Positions 9,322 to 18,347 of a DNA stretch of 64,000 bases are shown here, in pieces; the stretch's first letter is position 1; each line of letters opens with the position of its first letter. The notes under the pieces were generated by a model, which was given only the letters and a program-made list of their open reading frames with translations, made no database searches and was not told the DNA's origin. The position numbers were made by a program, and so were the translations under genes. Source of the DNA: Octadecabacter sp. SW4 (lineage in GTDB: Bacteria > Pseudomonadota > Alphaproteobacteria > Rhodobacterales > Rhodobacteraceae). Where the stretch lies: assembly GCF_008065155.1 (NCBI RefSeq), contig NZ_CP042819.1, forward strand, positions 1,302,001 through 1,366,000, read 5' to 3'.

Positions 9322-10418
9322 CAGCCGTCCTCCAGATGCAGCAACAGGCCCAGCGACAGGCCGATTGCCGCCAGGGGCGGGGCCCATACCGCCAGCAAGA
9401 CCGGAATCTGGCCGTTTTCACCCAAGACCTGCGCGAAATTGCGGATGAAATAGAGGCCAAAACTGACGAGGATCGCAAACAGCACCATCACGCCTGTGCG
9501 CCCGCTACGTTGGTGGCGCATGGTGAACCCCGCGCCGATCAACACCATCGACACCAGAAAGGCGGGCAGGGCCAGTTCCATCTGCAGCCAGACCTGATGG
9601 CGGCGCGCCGAAAACCCGGCCTGTTGCAGATCGCGGATAAAGGCGGGCAGTTCCCATACGGGAATGGACGAGGGCATGCCGAAACTGTCGCGGATCTGGT
9701 CGGCTGTCAGGGTCGAGGGCACGTCGAGCGTGGGATAGGTCGTGGCCCATTCCTCGGGATTGCGGGTGTCCGACAACGGCCAGGCCTTGGCGTCTTCCAG
9801 CGTCCATGCGCCCGCGGTCAAGGTGGCGCGGGCAGCTTCGATCCGGCGGATCGGCCCGCCCTCGGGGCTAAAGGTGATAAAGCTCACGTCGCGCAATTGA
9901 GTGCCGTCCGCATTGGCCGCAGCGGCGCGAATAACCGTTTGGCCGCGTTCGCTGCCCTGGCGCAACCACAGGCCCGACCGGGTAATCGACATGACATTGC
10001 CACCGTCAAGGGTCAAGTCGCCCACGCGGGCGTCATATTCCTTGGAAGTGGCCGCGACAATCGGGTTCATAATGGTCACGCCAAAGATGCCGATCACCAG
10101 GGTCACCAGAACAGGTGCCACCAATGCGCGCATTGCCGAACGCCCGGCCGCCCGTGTCACCACCATTTCCGACGACCGTGCCAACGCCAGAAACAGCCCG
10201 ATGGTCGAAAGGATCAGGATCAACGGCAGGATCGCGTAGATCGACTGCGGCAGGTTCAGCAGACTAAGGCCGACAAAATCACGAAAAACCGCGCCCGTGT
10301 CGCCGAAACGGCGCGCCTGTTCGACAACGTCCAGCAAGGCCATGAAGGCCAGAAACACGGCAAAGGTTCCGGCAAACATCACCGCAAAGCGGCGCGCGAA
10401 ATAGCGGTGCAGGATCAT
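9321..10418 (-). CDS. lptG: LPS export ABC transporter permease LptG
   Basis: LptG pairs with LptF in the inner-membrane LptB2FG transporter that extracts lipopolysaccharide and feeds it to the periplasmic bridge. The 365-residue protein has N-terminal transmembrane helices, a large periplasmic beta-jellyroll-like domain (about residues 120-260) and three C-terminal helices ending in LLLHLEDG. The start (MILHRYFARRFA) overlaps the lptF stop by 4 bp. lptB and the lptA/lptC genes are not in this window. Confidence 0.95.
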   Translation of the reverse strand: MILHRYFARRFAVMFAGTFAVFLAFMALLDVVEQARRFGDTGAVFRDFVGLSLLNLPQSIYAILPLILILSTIGLFLALARSSEMVVTRAAGRSAMRALVAPVLVTLVIGIFGVTIMNPIVAATSKEYDARVGDLTLDGGNVMSITRSGLWLRQGSERGQTVIRAAAANADGTQLRDVSFITFSPEGGPIRRIEAARATLTAGAWTLEDAKAWPLSDTRNPEEWATTYPTLDVPSTLTADQIRDSFGMPSSIPVWELPAFIRDLQQAGFSARRHQVWLQMELALPAFLVSMVLIGAGFTMRHQRSGRTGVMVLFAILVSFGLYFIRNFAQVLGENGQIPVLLAVWAPPLAAIGLSLGLLLHLEDG

Positions 10419-11542
10419 GCGGGCACCCCGCTTGTGCGGCGCTTGAACAGATAGGGGCGCGAGGCCGCGAACAGCGACGTCCAGACAATCACGGCCCCAC
10501 CCACAACAGGCAGATAGACCATTGGCCAAAGCGCGGGATTGGCGCGTGCGATGCCCGCACCTGTGCTTTCCAGAACTTTGACAACGATCACCAGAAACAC
10601 CGCCGCGATGATCTGACGCCAAAGGCCAAAGCGGCTAAAGCCCCCCGTCAGCAGTGTCGCAAAGCCGATCAATGCCGCGACGGTTGCCAGAAATGCCTGA
10701 TCAAAGCGGTCATGCCCCTCGACGATCAAGGCACCCGCACTGCGACCGGTTTCGGCCTCAAGTTCCGGCGTCGGGTTGAGCAATTCCAGCGTGGTCAACT
10801 CGCGCGACGACCTGTTGCGCACGCCCGCTTCGGGAATTAGCGCACCGATATCAAAGGCGAAATCGGTAAAGGTTGTCGTGAACAGGCGCTGTGTCTCGGT
10901 ATCAAGCGTCTGCGCCATCCCGTCGATCATCACCAGTTGCGGCCCGTTGTCCGTGCGCACCAGGTAGGCGCGGTTCGTGGTATAGGTGATGCTTTGATCG
11001 GCGTCGCGGTTGTCAGACAGGAATACATCCAGCAGTTCGCCCGCCGGCGTGATCTCGCGGATATAAAAGGTGATGCCATCTGCGGGGTTCGTAAATGTCC
11101 CCTCGGTCAGCAGACGCGCTGTCATGTTGCGCGAAATTTCGGCGCTGCGTTCGGCCAGCCGCGCCGAACTCATCGGGGCCAGAAAGTGGGTCAGCACCAG
11201 CATCATCCCCGTAACGATCAAGCCAAAGACCAGCACAGGCCGCGCCAGACGAAATGCAGAATAGCCGGTGGCCTGCACCACCGTCAGTTCACTGTCCGAG
11301 GACATCCGGTTGGTCACATAGGTGGCCGCGACAAAGGCCGCGAGTGGCAGCACGATCCGGATGATCTGCGGCAGGGTCATGGCGGTGAATTCCAGAAAGA
11401 CGATGGCTGTCTGCCCATCGGCGATCAACTGGTCAAACAGGCGCACCGCGCGGTTGATCCAGTAGATCAGCACCAGCACCAACGAAAAAAAACCGAACAG
11501 CGTGAACAGTTGCGACAGCATGTATCTGTCGAATCGTGCCAC
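10415..11542 (-). CDS. lptF: LPS export ABC transporter permease LptF
   Basis: This is the partner permease of LptG, with the same helix - periplasmic domain - helix plan (375 residues). A GTG start at 11542 (VARFDRYMLSQLF) is preferred. It is preceded by the Shine-Dalgarno-like AGGGGG at a fitting distance, and homologues begin at this FDRYML block. An ATG 9 codons upstream is possible but has no obvious ribosome site. It is the first gene of the operon running to rsmA and is divergent from pepA; the shared control region is 11543-11675. Confidence 0.93.
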   Translation of the reverse strand: MARFDRYMLSQLFTLFGFFSLVLVLIYWINRAVRLFDQLIADGQTAIVFLEFTAMTLPQIIRIVLPLAAFVAATYVTNRMSSDSELTVVQATGYSAFRLARPVLVFGLIVTGMMLVLTHFLAPMSSARLAERSAEISRNMTARLLTEGTFTNPADGITFYIREITPAGELLDVFLSDNRDADQSITYTTNRAYLVRTDNGPQLVMIDGMAQTLDTETQRLFTTTFTDFAFDIGALIPEAGVRNRSSRELTTLELLNPTPELEAETGRSAGALIVEGHDRFDQAFLATVAALIGFATLLTGGFSRFGLWRQIIAAVFLVIVVKVLESTGAGIARANPALWPMVYLPVVGGAVIVWTSLFAASRPYLFKRRTSGVPA

Positions 11543-11675
11543 GTGCCGTCCCCCTGTTGCTGGTCCCAAGTGCGGGCAAACTAGCCGATTGGCGCGCGGG
11601 ACAAAACTGCTATCTGGTCAATCGGCGGGGGGCGGGCTACCAATTGCCCAAATCCGCAAAATCACGAGGTATATC

Positions 11676-13145
11676 ATGACCACCCCCGCCCAGATCACCT
11701 TTGCCGCCGTCGACATCGACCCGATTGCCGAAACGACGGGTAAGATCGCCGTGCTGATCAGTGGTGATGGCAAGCTCGACAAGGGCGCGCGCCGCGTCAA
11801 TGCGCTGATGCGCAAGGCGCTGACGCGGTTTGCCGAAAGCGCGCGTTTCACCAAGATGAAGGCGGGCGATGCGGTGGAACTGGCTTTCCCCGCCAATATG
11901 GCCGCCGATGGGGTGATCGTCGCCAAGGTCGAAAACCGCCGCGATGTGGCCGAGGCGCGCAAGATCGGCGTGTCCATCGCCAAACTGCGTGGTGCTGGCC
12001 CGCTGCTGGTTCTTGCCGGCCCCTCTGCGCGCGCAAGCGAGATCGCGTTGGGCATCGCACTGCGCGGCTACACCTTCAGCGATCACAAGCAGGACAAGGG
12101 CGATGCAGCAGGCGACGTCACCATGATGGTCGCCAAACCCGATGATGAAACCGCCGCCTATGCCGCCAAGGCCGCTGTGGCCGAGGGTGTGTTCTTTACC
12201 CGCGATCTGGTCACTGAACCCGCCAATGTGCTGACCACCACCGAATTTGCCAATCGTCTGGTCGCCCTGAAGGACATCGGCGTCAAGGTCGAGGTCCTGG
12301 AAGAAAAAGACCTTGAGAAACTGGGGATGGGGTCACTGCTGTGTGTGGGCCTTGGCTCGGCCAGCCCCTCAAAGGTGGTGGTGATGCAATGGGAGGGCGG
12401 CAAAAAAGGCGCAGCCCCGTTTGCCTTGGTCGGCAAGGGCGTGGTGTTTGACACAGGCGGGATCAGTCTGAAACCTGCGGCAGGCATGGAAGACATGACC
12501 ATGGATATGGGCGGCGCGGGCGTCGTCGCGGGTGTGATGAAAACGCTGGCGCTGCGCGGGGCCAAGGCGAATGTGGTCGGCCTTGTGGGCCTCGTTGAAA
12601 ACATGCCATCCGATCGCGCGACCCGTCCCGGCGATGTGGTGAAATCCATGAAGGGTGACACGATCGAGGTGATCAACACCGATGCCGAAGGGCGGCTCGT
12701 GCTGGCCGATGTGCTGTGGTATGCGCAGGACCGTTTCAAACCCACAGGCGTGATCAACCTGGCGACCCTCACCGGGGCGATCATCATCGGCTTGGGCCAT
12801 GAAAACGCAGGGGTTTTCAGCAATGACGACACCCTGTGCAACGCCTTCCTGAAATCGGCGCAGGCCGAGGGCGAAGGGGCCTGGCGCATGCCGATGGGGC
12901 AGGCCTATGACGACATGCTCAAAAGCCAGGTGGCGGACATGAAAAACGTCGGCAGCCGCGCGGCAGGGTCAATCACGGCGGCGCAGTTCCTTAAACGGTT
13001 CATTCAGGACGGGATGCCGTGGATTCACCTTGATATCGCGGGCACGGCCTCGGTCAAGGAAGACACGGCCTATGCCCCAAAGGGCGCGACCGGCTGGGGT
13101 GTCATGGCGCTTGACCGCCTGATTGCCGACACGGTCGAGGGGTAA
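11676..13145 (+). CDS. pepA: Leucyl aminopeptidase (M17 family)
   Basis: PepA is a cytoplasmic two-metal aminopeptidase that removes N-terminal residues from peptides. The 489-residue protein has the catalytic C-terminal domain with the M17 signature NTDAEGRLVLADVL and the metal-binding GVVFDTGGISLKP, plus the N-terminal macro-like domain. The ATG at 11676 is chosen because GAGGT lies 8 bp upstream; an earlier ATG at 11502 would lie inside the lptF start region. holC begins one base after its stop, an arrangement common in alphaproteobacteria. Confidence 0.96.
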   Translation: MTTPAQITFAAVDIDPIAETTGKIAVLISGDGKLDKGARRVNALMRKALTRFAESARFTKMKAGDAVELAFPANMAADGVIVAKVENRRDVAEARKIGVSIAKLRGAGPLLVLAGPSARASEIALGIALRGYTFSDHKQDKGDAAGDVTMMVAKPDDETAAYAAKAAVAEGVFFTRDLVTEPANVLTTTEFANRLVALKDIGVKVEVLEEKDLEKLGMGSLLCVGLGSASPSKVVVMQWEGGKKGAAPFALVGKGVVFDTGGISLKPAAGMEDMTMDMGGAGVVAGVMKTLALRGAKANVVGLVGLVENMPSDRATRPGDVVKSMKGDTIEVINTDAEGRLVLADVLWYAQDRFKPTGVINLATLTGAIIIGLGHENAGVFSNDDTLCNAFLKSAQAEGEGAWRMPMGQAYDDMLKSQVADMKNVGSRAAGSITAAQFLKRFIQDGMPWIHLDIAGTASVKEDTAYAPKGATGWGVMALDRLIADTVEG

Positions 13146-13146
13146 C

Positions 13147-13605
13147 ATGGGGGCTGCGTTCTTTTATCACCTGACTCAGACGCCTTTGGAAAGCACCCTG
13201 CCGATGCTGATCGCCAAAAGCCGCGAAAAGGGCTGGCGGATCGAAGTGCGCGGACAGGACGCCGACCGTATGGCGCAGCTTGATGTCGCGCTCTGGCGTG
13301 GCCCCGACGACAGCTTTGCGCCCCACGGGATCGCTGGGGGGCCCCATGATGCCGACCAGCCAGTGCTGCTGACCACGGGCGCGGGCGCGGCCAACGCCCC
13401 GGCCTGCCTGATGGCGGTGCACGGGGCCGATGTCACGGCCGATGAGGTCAGCACGATGGCGCGCACCTGCATCCTGTTTGACGGTCTTGACGCGGATGCC
13501 GTGGCCCATGCGCGCACCCAATGGAAGGCGCTGACCGACGCGGGCTGCGCGGCGCAATACTGGGCCCAGGACGGCGGACGCTGGGCGATGAAGGCACAAA
13601 AATAG
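13147..13605 (+). CDS. holC: DNA polymerase III chi subunit
   Basis: HolC is the clamp-loader subunit that contacts single-strand binding protein at the replication fork. The 152-residue protein starts MGAAFFYHLTQTPLE and carries the family pattern LDVALWRGPDDSFAPHG followed by the PVLLTTG block. The ATG at 13147 lies immediately after the pepA stop (13145), consistent with coupled translation. Length is normal for alphaproteobacterial chi proteins. Confidence 0.92.
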   Translation: MGAAFFYHLTQTPLESTLPMLIAKSREKGWRIEVRGQDADRMAQLDVALWRGPDDSFAPHGIAGGPHDADQPVLLTTGAGAANAPACLMAVHGADVTADEVSTMARTCILFDGLDADAVAHARTQWKALTDAGCAAQYWAQDGGRWAMKAQK

Positions 13606-13608
13606 CCC

Positions 13609-13661
13609 CTTCTTCTGTTCAAAAAACTCCGGGGGGGCCGCAAGGCGGGGGCAGCGCCCCC
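13609..13661. repeat. Dispersed intergenic hairpin repeat, copy B (inverted)
   Basis: CTTCTTCTGTTCAAAAAA at 13609-13626 is the exact reverse complement of the tail in copy A. It is followed by the hairpin GGGGGC-agc-GCCCCC (13647-13661). It lies between two convergent genes (holC and the protease gene) and would serve as a two-way terminator. Confidence 0.6.
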
Positions 13662-13662
13662 T

Positions 13663-14241
13663 CTAGCGTGTGAGGATCAGCGCATCGCCGGTGATTTCGA
13701 TCCGCTCGAACAAATCAAGATAGGACATGCCCAGCAGCGATTGATCCAGTTCGCCCTTGTTCACCAGCGCACGGATATCGGTATCTTCCATCTCGCCCAA
13801 GGCGACAGTGTTAAGACGCACACTTGCCACATCGACAGGGCCGTTGGCGGTATAGGCCGTTCCCAGGAATGCCAGATTGGCCACATCGATGCCGACACGA
13901 TCCGCATCACTTTGGGTCAATACAACCTGTGTCGCGCCGGTATCCACAAGAAATTCAATCGCCTGGCCGTTTACATCCAACGTCAGATAAAAATGGCCGT
14001 CACGCTGGCGTGGCACTTCGGTGATCCCGCCTGCAAAGGCTGTCTGACGCGGCATGATATCATCGCGAATGTCGCCCCACAGGCCGACCGCCGCGATGGC
14101 ACCCAGAAAGATCAGCGCCCAGACGGCAGCCTGTTGCGCGACCTTGCCCATCTTCTTGCGATGCTGCACCAGATAGCCACCCGCAATCGCCCCGCCAAGC
14201 AGGGCCAAAAAGATGAAACGGGCTGTCTGATCACCATCCAT
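13663..14241 (-). CDS. Retropepsin-like clan AA aspartic protease (TIGR02281 type)
   Basis: The 192-residue protein has two N-terminal hydrophobic helices (about residues 8-26 and 38-55) and then a single aspartic protease half-domain. The active-site motif is FLVDTGATQVVL, and the later motif SLLGMSYLDLF matches the family. One DTG motif implies that it works as a dimer, like retroviral proteases. It is predicted to be membrane-anchored with the catalytic domain in the periplasm. The substrate is unknown. The marC gene lies upstream with a 16-bp gap. Confidence 0.85.
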   Translation of the reverse strand: MDGDQTARFIFLALLGGAIAGGYLVQHRKKMGKVAQQAAVWALIFLGAIAAVGLWGDIRDDIMPRQTAFAGGITEVPRQRDGHFYLTLDVNGQAIEFLVDTGATQVVLTQSDADRVGIDVANLAFLGTAYTANGPVDVASVRLNTVALGEMEDTDIRALVNKGELDQSLLGMSYLDLFERIEITGDALILTR

Positions 14242-14257
14242 AGGTCAGATATAGGGC

Positions 14258-14887
14258 TTAGGCAGCAAAACCAAAAGAGCGCAGACCGTCCAAAATGAAC
14301 TGCACCGCGAGGGCGGCCAGCAGCATCCCCAACAAGCGGGTGATCACGTTGATACCGGTCTTGCCAAGTGCGTGTTCGATCAGGCCGGAGGCCATGAAGA
14401 AGGCAAAGTTGATCGCCATGACAGCCAGCAGCACAGCGACAAGGGCCGCAAACCCCAGCGCGCCTTCGGTTTGCCCGACCAACAGGATCATCGTCGCAAT
14501 GGCACCAGGGCCAGCGATCAGCGGCACGGCCAGCGGGAAAACCGACGGATCATGATCCGGCTCGGCTTCTTCTTCCTCGGCGGTGTCCTCGCGGCGTTTC
14601 TGGCGGCGCTCGAACAGCATGTCCAAGGCCGTCAGGAACAACAACACGCCCCCCGCCACGCGAAACGCGGGCATGGAAATGCCGATAAACCCCAGCAGGG
14701 CTTCGCCAAACAGACCAAAGCCCAGCAGAATACCAATGGCAACGAGGCTGGCACGAATGGCAATCGCGCGGCGCTGTGGCCCTGTCATGCCTTGGGTCAA
14801 GGCAAGGAACAGCGGTGCCAATCCCGGCGGATCAATGATCACGAACAGCGTGGTAAAGGCAGTGATCAGGGCGGCGGTTTCCATCAT
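14258..14887 (-). CDS. MarC family integral membrane protein
   Basis: The 209-residue protein has about six hydrophobic segments and the MarC/UPF0056 hallmark NxxG-like region DPPGLAPLFLALTQG near the N-terminus. An acidic cytoplasmic loop (EDTAEEEEAEPDHD) separates the two halves. Despite its name the family has no proven role in multiple antibiotic resistance, and its transport substrate is unknown. It overlaps the ABC-F gene upstream by 4 bp. Confidence 0.85.
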   Translation of the reverse strand: MMETAALITAFTTLFVIIDPPGLAPLFLALTQGMTGPQRRAIAIRASLVAIGILLGFGLFGEALLGFIGISMPAFRVAGGVLLFLTALDMLFERRQKRREDTAEEEEAEPDHDPSVFPLAVPLIAGPGAIATMILLVGQTEGALGFAALVAVLLAVMAINFAFFMASGLIEHALGKTGINVITRLLGMLLAALAVQFILDGLRSFGFAA

Positions 14888-16737
14888 TTTTCAGCCGCTT
14901 CCAACCGTTCGAGTGCGGCCATCCACATGGCCTCGGCCTTGCCCAGCCCATCCATCACTTCGGCGTATTTGCGGTTCCATGTTTCCAGCTCGCCCTTGCG
15001 CGCGTCCTCGTAAAGCACCGGATCGGCCAGCTTTTTTGCCAGCTTGTCGCGCATGTCGTTGATCTTGGTGACGCGATCCTCGCATTTGCGCACATCCGCG
15101 CGCAAGCCCATGACCTGTTCGCGGGTCGCCTTGGGTTTGGCGGGTTTGACAGGTTTCGGTTTGTCACTGGCAGGTTTGTCGGGCGTCAACAGCATCCGCC
15201 GATAGGCCTGCAAATCGTCGTCGTAGGGTTTGACATGACCGTCCTTGACCAGCCACAGCCGGTCTGCGACCATCGACAACAGGTGCATGTCGTGGCTGAC
15301 CAGAATGACCGCGCCGGTATAGGCGGTCAGGGCCTCGACCAGTGCCTCGCGGCTTTCGATATCAAGGTGGTTGGTCGGTTCGTCCAGGATCAGCAGATGC
15401 GGCGCGGGCAGGGTGGCCAGCAACAGCGACAGACGCGCCTTTTGCCCACCTGACAGGCGTCCGACCTCGGTTTCGGCCTGCGCCGCCATCAGGCCAAAGC
15501 CCGCCAGACGGGCGCGCAATTTGGCCTGACCTTCCTCGGCGCGTTCGCGGATCAGGTGTTGCAGCGGCGTTTCCTCGACGCGCAATTCATCCACCTGATG
15601 CTGGGCAAAAAAGCCGATCCGCAGTTTTGTGCTGCTGACCTGACGCCCGTCCATCACTTCAAGTCTGTTCGATAACAGCTTGGCAAGTGTGGATTTTCCT
15701 TCACCGTTGCGCCCTAGAAGGGCGATGCGATCGTCCTGATCAATGCGCAGGTTCAGATCGCGCAAAACCACATGTTCGCCGTAGCCCGTTGATGCGTTTT
15801 CCAGCGCGATGATCGGCGGTGACAGTTCCTCGGGACGTGGGAACGTGAACACCGTGCGCGCCGCATCTTCGGGCACGCGGATGGTTTCCATCTTTTCCAG
15901 CATCTTGACGCGCGATTGCGCCTGTTTCGCCTTTGAAGCCTTGGCCTTGAAGCGGCTCACGAAGCTTTCCAGATGGGCGCGCTTGGCCTCTTGCTTTTTG
16001 GCGGCTGAAACCAAAAGTGACCGTTTTTCAGCACGTTGCTTGACGAAGCTATCGTAAGGGCCGGTGTAATAGGTCAGCTTCTTGTCTTCCAGATGCAGGA
16101 TGCCGCCGACGGACCGGTTCAGCAATTCGCGGTCGTGGCTGACGATCAGGACCGTGTGTGGATATTTGACCAGATAGTTTTCGAGCCACAGCGCGCCTTC
16201 GAGATCAAGATAGTTGGTCGGTTCGTCCAGCAGCAGCAGATCGGGTTCCGAAAACAGCACGGCCGCCAAGGCCACGCGCATCCGCCAGCCACCGGAAAAT
16301 GCGCTACAGGGTTGTTTTTGCTCGCTATCCGTGAATCCCAACCCCTTGAGGATGCTTGAGGCGCGCGCCTCCGCGCTCCAGGCGTCAATGTCTGTAAGGC
16401 GGGTCTGGATATCGGCGATGCGGGCGGGATCGGTGGCGGTGTCGGCCTCGGCCAGCAGGTCGGCACGTTCCACATCCGCAGCCAGCACCGTGTCGATTAG
16501 CGAGACCTCGTTGCCGGGCACTTCCTGGCTGACGCCGCCAATCTTCCAGCCGCGGGGCAGGGTTATTTCGCCCGTATCAAGGATCAGCTCGCCACGGATC
16601 ATCTTGAACAGGGTTGTCTTACCCGTGCCGTTGCGCCCCACAAGGCCCACCTTGTGGCCCGTCGGAATGACGGCCGTTGCATTTTCGATCAGGACACGCC
16701 CGTCGATGGAATAACTGATGTCTGTGATGCGTAACAT
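14884..16737 (-). CDS. ABC-F family ATPase (Uup/YheS-like)
   Basis: The 617-residue soluble protein has two ABC ATPase domains and no membrane segments. Domain 1 has Walker A GRNGTGKTT, signature FSGGWRMR and Walker B LLLLDEPTNYLD; domain 2 has GRNGEGKST, LSGGQKAR and LLILDEPTNHLD. A charged interdomain linker and a C-terminal coiled-coil-like tail (DVRKCEDRVTKIND region) follow. ABC-F proteins act on ribosomes (translation factors or antibiotic protection) or in DNA transactions (Uup). The exact subtype is not fixed by sequence seen here. Its start codon lies inside one copy of the 38-bp repeat noted at 16735-16772. Confidence 0.9.
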   Translation of the reverse strand: MLRITDISYSIDGRVLIENATAVIPTGHKVGLVGRNGTGKTTLFKMIRGELILDTGEITLPRGWKIGGVSQEVPGNEVSLIDTVLAADVERADLLAEADTATDPARIADIQTRLTDIDAWSAEARASSILKGLGFTDSEQKQPCSAFSGGWRMRVALAAVLFSEPDLLLLDEPTNYLDLEGALWLENYLVKYPHTVLIVSHDRELLNRSVGGILHLEDKKLTYYTGPYDSFVKQRAEKRSLLVSAAKKQEAKRAHLESFVSRFKAKASKAKQAQSRVKMLEKMETIRVPEDAARTVFTFPRPEELSPPIIALENASTGYGEHVVLRDLNLRIDQDDRIALLGRNGEGKSTLAKLLSNRLEVMDGRQVSSTKLRIGFFAQHQVDELRVEETPLQHLIRERAEEGQAKLRARLAGFGLMAAQAETEVGRLSGGQKARLSLLLATLPAPHLLILDEPTNHLDIESREALVEALTAYTGAVILVSHDMHLLSMVADRLWLVKDGHVKPYDDDLQAYRRMLLTPDKPASDKPKPVKPAKPKATREQVMGLRADVRKCEDRVTKINDMRDKLAKKLADPVLYEDARKGELETWNRKYAEVMDGLGKAEAMWMAALERLEAAEK

Positions 16738-16772
16738 GGGCGGGCAGTGCCAGAGCGGCGCGGCGGCGTCAA
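16735..16772. repeat. 38-bp imperfect direct repeat, copy 1
   Basis: This stretch and 18157-18193 align at 34 of 38 positions, with one single-base gap and three substitutions. On the minus strand both copies run from TTGACGCCGCCGCGCCG to an ATG. In this copy that ATG is the ABC-F start codon. The two copies bracket the MFS gene. Confidence 0.8.
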
Positions 16773-16785
16773 CGGGGATTGAGGG

Positions 16786-18114
16786 TCAGCCGTGAGTTGG
16801 CCAGACGCGGTGTTCATCATCTAGCACGATTGCGTGGGCATGGGCCGCGCCCTGTCCATATGCGCGCAGGTGCGGATGGGACGCAGGCAGGTCGGGGTGA
16901 GAATGCGGTAGCGGCCCGTCGGCGGCGCGGGGCCAGAGATAAAGCGCAGCCAGAAGCCCCGCAAACGCCAAAGCCGCAAGGATAAGAAGTGTCGGCGCAG
17001 GGCCAAGGCGTGTCATCGCGCTGCCCGCGATCGGATAGGCGATCAGCCAGCAAACGTGCGACAGTGCGAAATGCGCGGTGAACAGGGCTGCGCGGTCATC
17101 AGGTGCCGAGGATCGCCGCAAAAGCCGCCCCGAAGGCGTGAGGATTGCCGCATAGGCGATGCCAAAGGCGGCCCAGAGCACCAGCAGCGCGATCCAGTCG
17201 GGCCGCGCGAGGGATTGCCAGATACCATGCATTGCCAGAAGGCCCGCAAGCGCCGCCGCAGCGATAAGCATCACGGGGCGGTCGCCCGTGCGGCGCAAAA
17301 GGCGCGGCAGGGCAATGGCCGCGAACATCGAACCCGCGCCAAAGGCGGCAAGCGCGGTCGCGACATCGGCCTCGCTGCCGTTGTATGTGTCGCGCACCAG
17401 CACAACGGTATCGACGATCACAAAGGCGCTGGCGCTTGCAGCCGTCAACACCAGTGCCAGCATCCCGCGCAGGCGCGGTGTGGCCAGATAGATGCGCACA
17501 CCGCGTGTGAGGCGGTCGTGAAACGGGCGGTCCCGCGTCGGGATGGGCGCGGGCAGGCGGGTCGTGACCACCAGGAGCGCCGAGAGCGCAAAGCCCAAGG
17601 CGGTGCCCGCAAAAAGCCAGTGATAACTGACGACGAGCAGCAAAAGACCAGCCAAGGCCGGGCTGATCAGGTTTTCAAGATCGTAGGCCAGCCGCGACAG
17701 CGACAGCGCGCGGGTATAGTCGTCTTCATCGGGAAGCACATCGGGGATCGTCGCCTGAAAGGCGGGGGTAAAGCTGGCCGAGGCGGATTGCAGCACGAAG
17801 ATCGCCAGATAAATCTGCCAGACTTCGGTGATGAAGGGCAGCGACAGCGCGACCCCCGCGCGCACCAGATCAGCGGCGACAAGCACACGGCGGCGCGGCA
17901 GGCGGGCGAACAGCGCCGAAAAAACCGGCGAAAGGCCGACATAGGCCACCATCTTGATCACATAGGCAAGACCAAGCACCGAGGCCGCGCGCGGGCCGGC
18001 CAGATCATAGGCCAGCAGACCCAGCGCCACGGTCAGAAGGCCAGTGCCGACAAGGGCCACCACCTGGGCCGAAAACAGACGCCCGAACGCGGGATTACGC
18101 AGAATCGAAAGCAT
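16786..18114 (-). CDS. MFS exporter with histidine-rich tail (NreB-like)
   Basis: The 442-residue protein has about 12 hydrophobic helices typical of major facilitator exporters (N-terminus LSILRNPAFGRLFSAQ). The C-terminal 45 residues are cytoplasmic-looking and rich in histidine (HSHPDLPASHPHL, AHAHAIVLDDEHRVWP). A His-rich tail on an MFS protein of this type is known from NreB nickel exporters, so divalent metal export is a reasonable inference, not proven. No metal regulator gene is adjacent. The gene lies between two 38-bp imperfect direct repeats, suggesting a rearrangement history. Confidence 0.75.
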   Translation of the reverse strand: MLSILRNPAFGRLFSAQVVALVGTGLLTVALGLLAYDLAGPRAASVLGLAYVIKMVAYVGLSPVFSALFARLPRRRVLVAADLVRAGVALSLPFITEVWQIYLAIFVLQSASASFTPAFQATIPDVLPDEDDYTRALSLSRLAYDLENLISPALAGLLLLVVSYHWLFAGTALGFALSALLVVTTRLPAPIPTRDRPFHDRLTRGVRIYLATPRLRGMLALVLTAASASAFVIVDTVVLVRDTYNGSEADVATALAAFGAGSMFAAIALPRLLRRTGDRPVMLIAAAALAGLLAMHGIWQSLARPDWIALLVLWAAFGIAYAAILTPSGRLLRRSSAPDDRAALFTAHFALSHVCWLIAYPIAGSAMTRLGPAPTLLILAALAFAGLLAALYLWPRAADGPLPHSHPDLPASHPHLRAYGQGAAHAHAIVLDDEHRVWPTHG

Positions 18115-18156
18115 GTCGTAAGGCTAGCGCGCCACGCAGATGCGATCACGTCTTTT

Positions 18157-18193
18157 CATGGCGGGCAGAACCAGAACGGCGCGGCGGCGTCAA
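18157..18193. repeat. 38-bp imperfect direct repeat, copy 2
   Basis: This is the partner of 16735-16772, located 43 bp upstream of the MFS start codon. The minus-strand ATG it contains opens no substantial reading frame, so it looks like a copied ABC-F leader and start region. Confidence 0.8.
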
Positions 18194-18347
18194 TCGAGTA
18201 GGTGAGCAATTTGCGCAGGTCGGTTTGCCAACTGGAGTAAGTTGCACTTTGGTCCGCAGCAAAGGCCGCAAGCATTTGCATTCGTTCGGGCGCGGTGCCG
18301 CGGAATCGACGCCAACCGACCAGAAAGCAGGAACTGCCAGTGAAACG

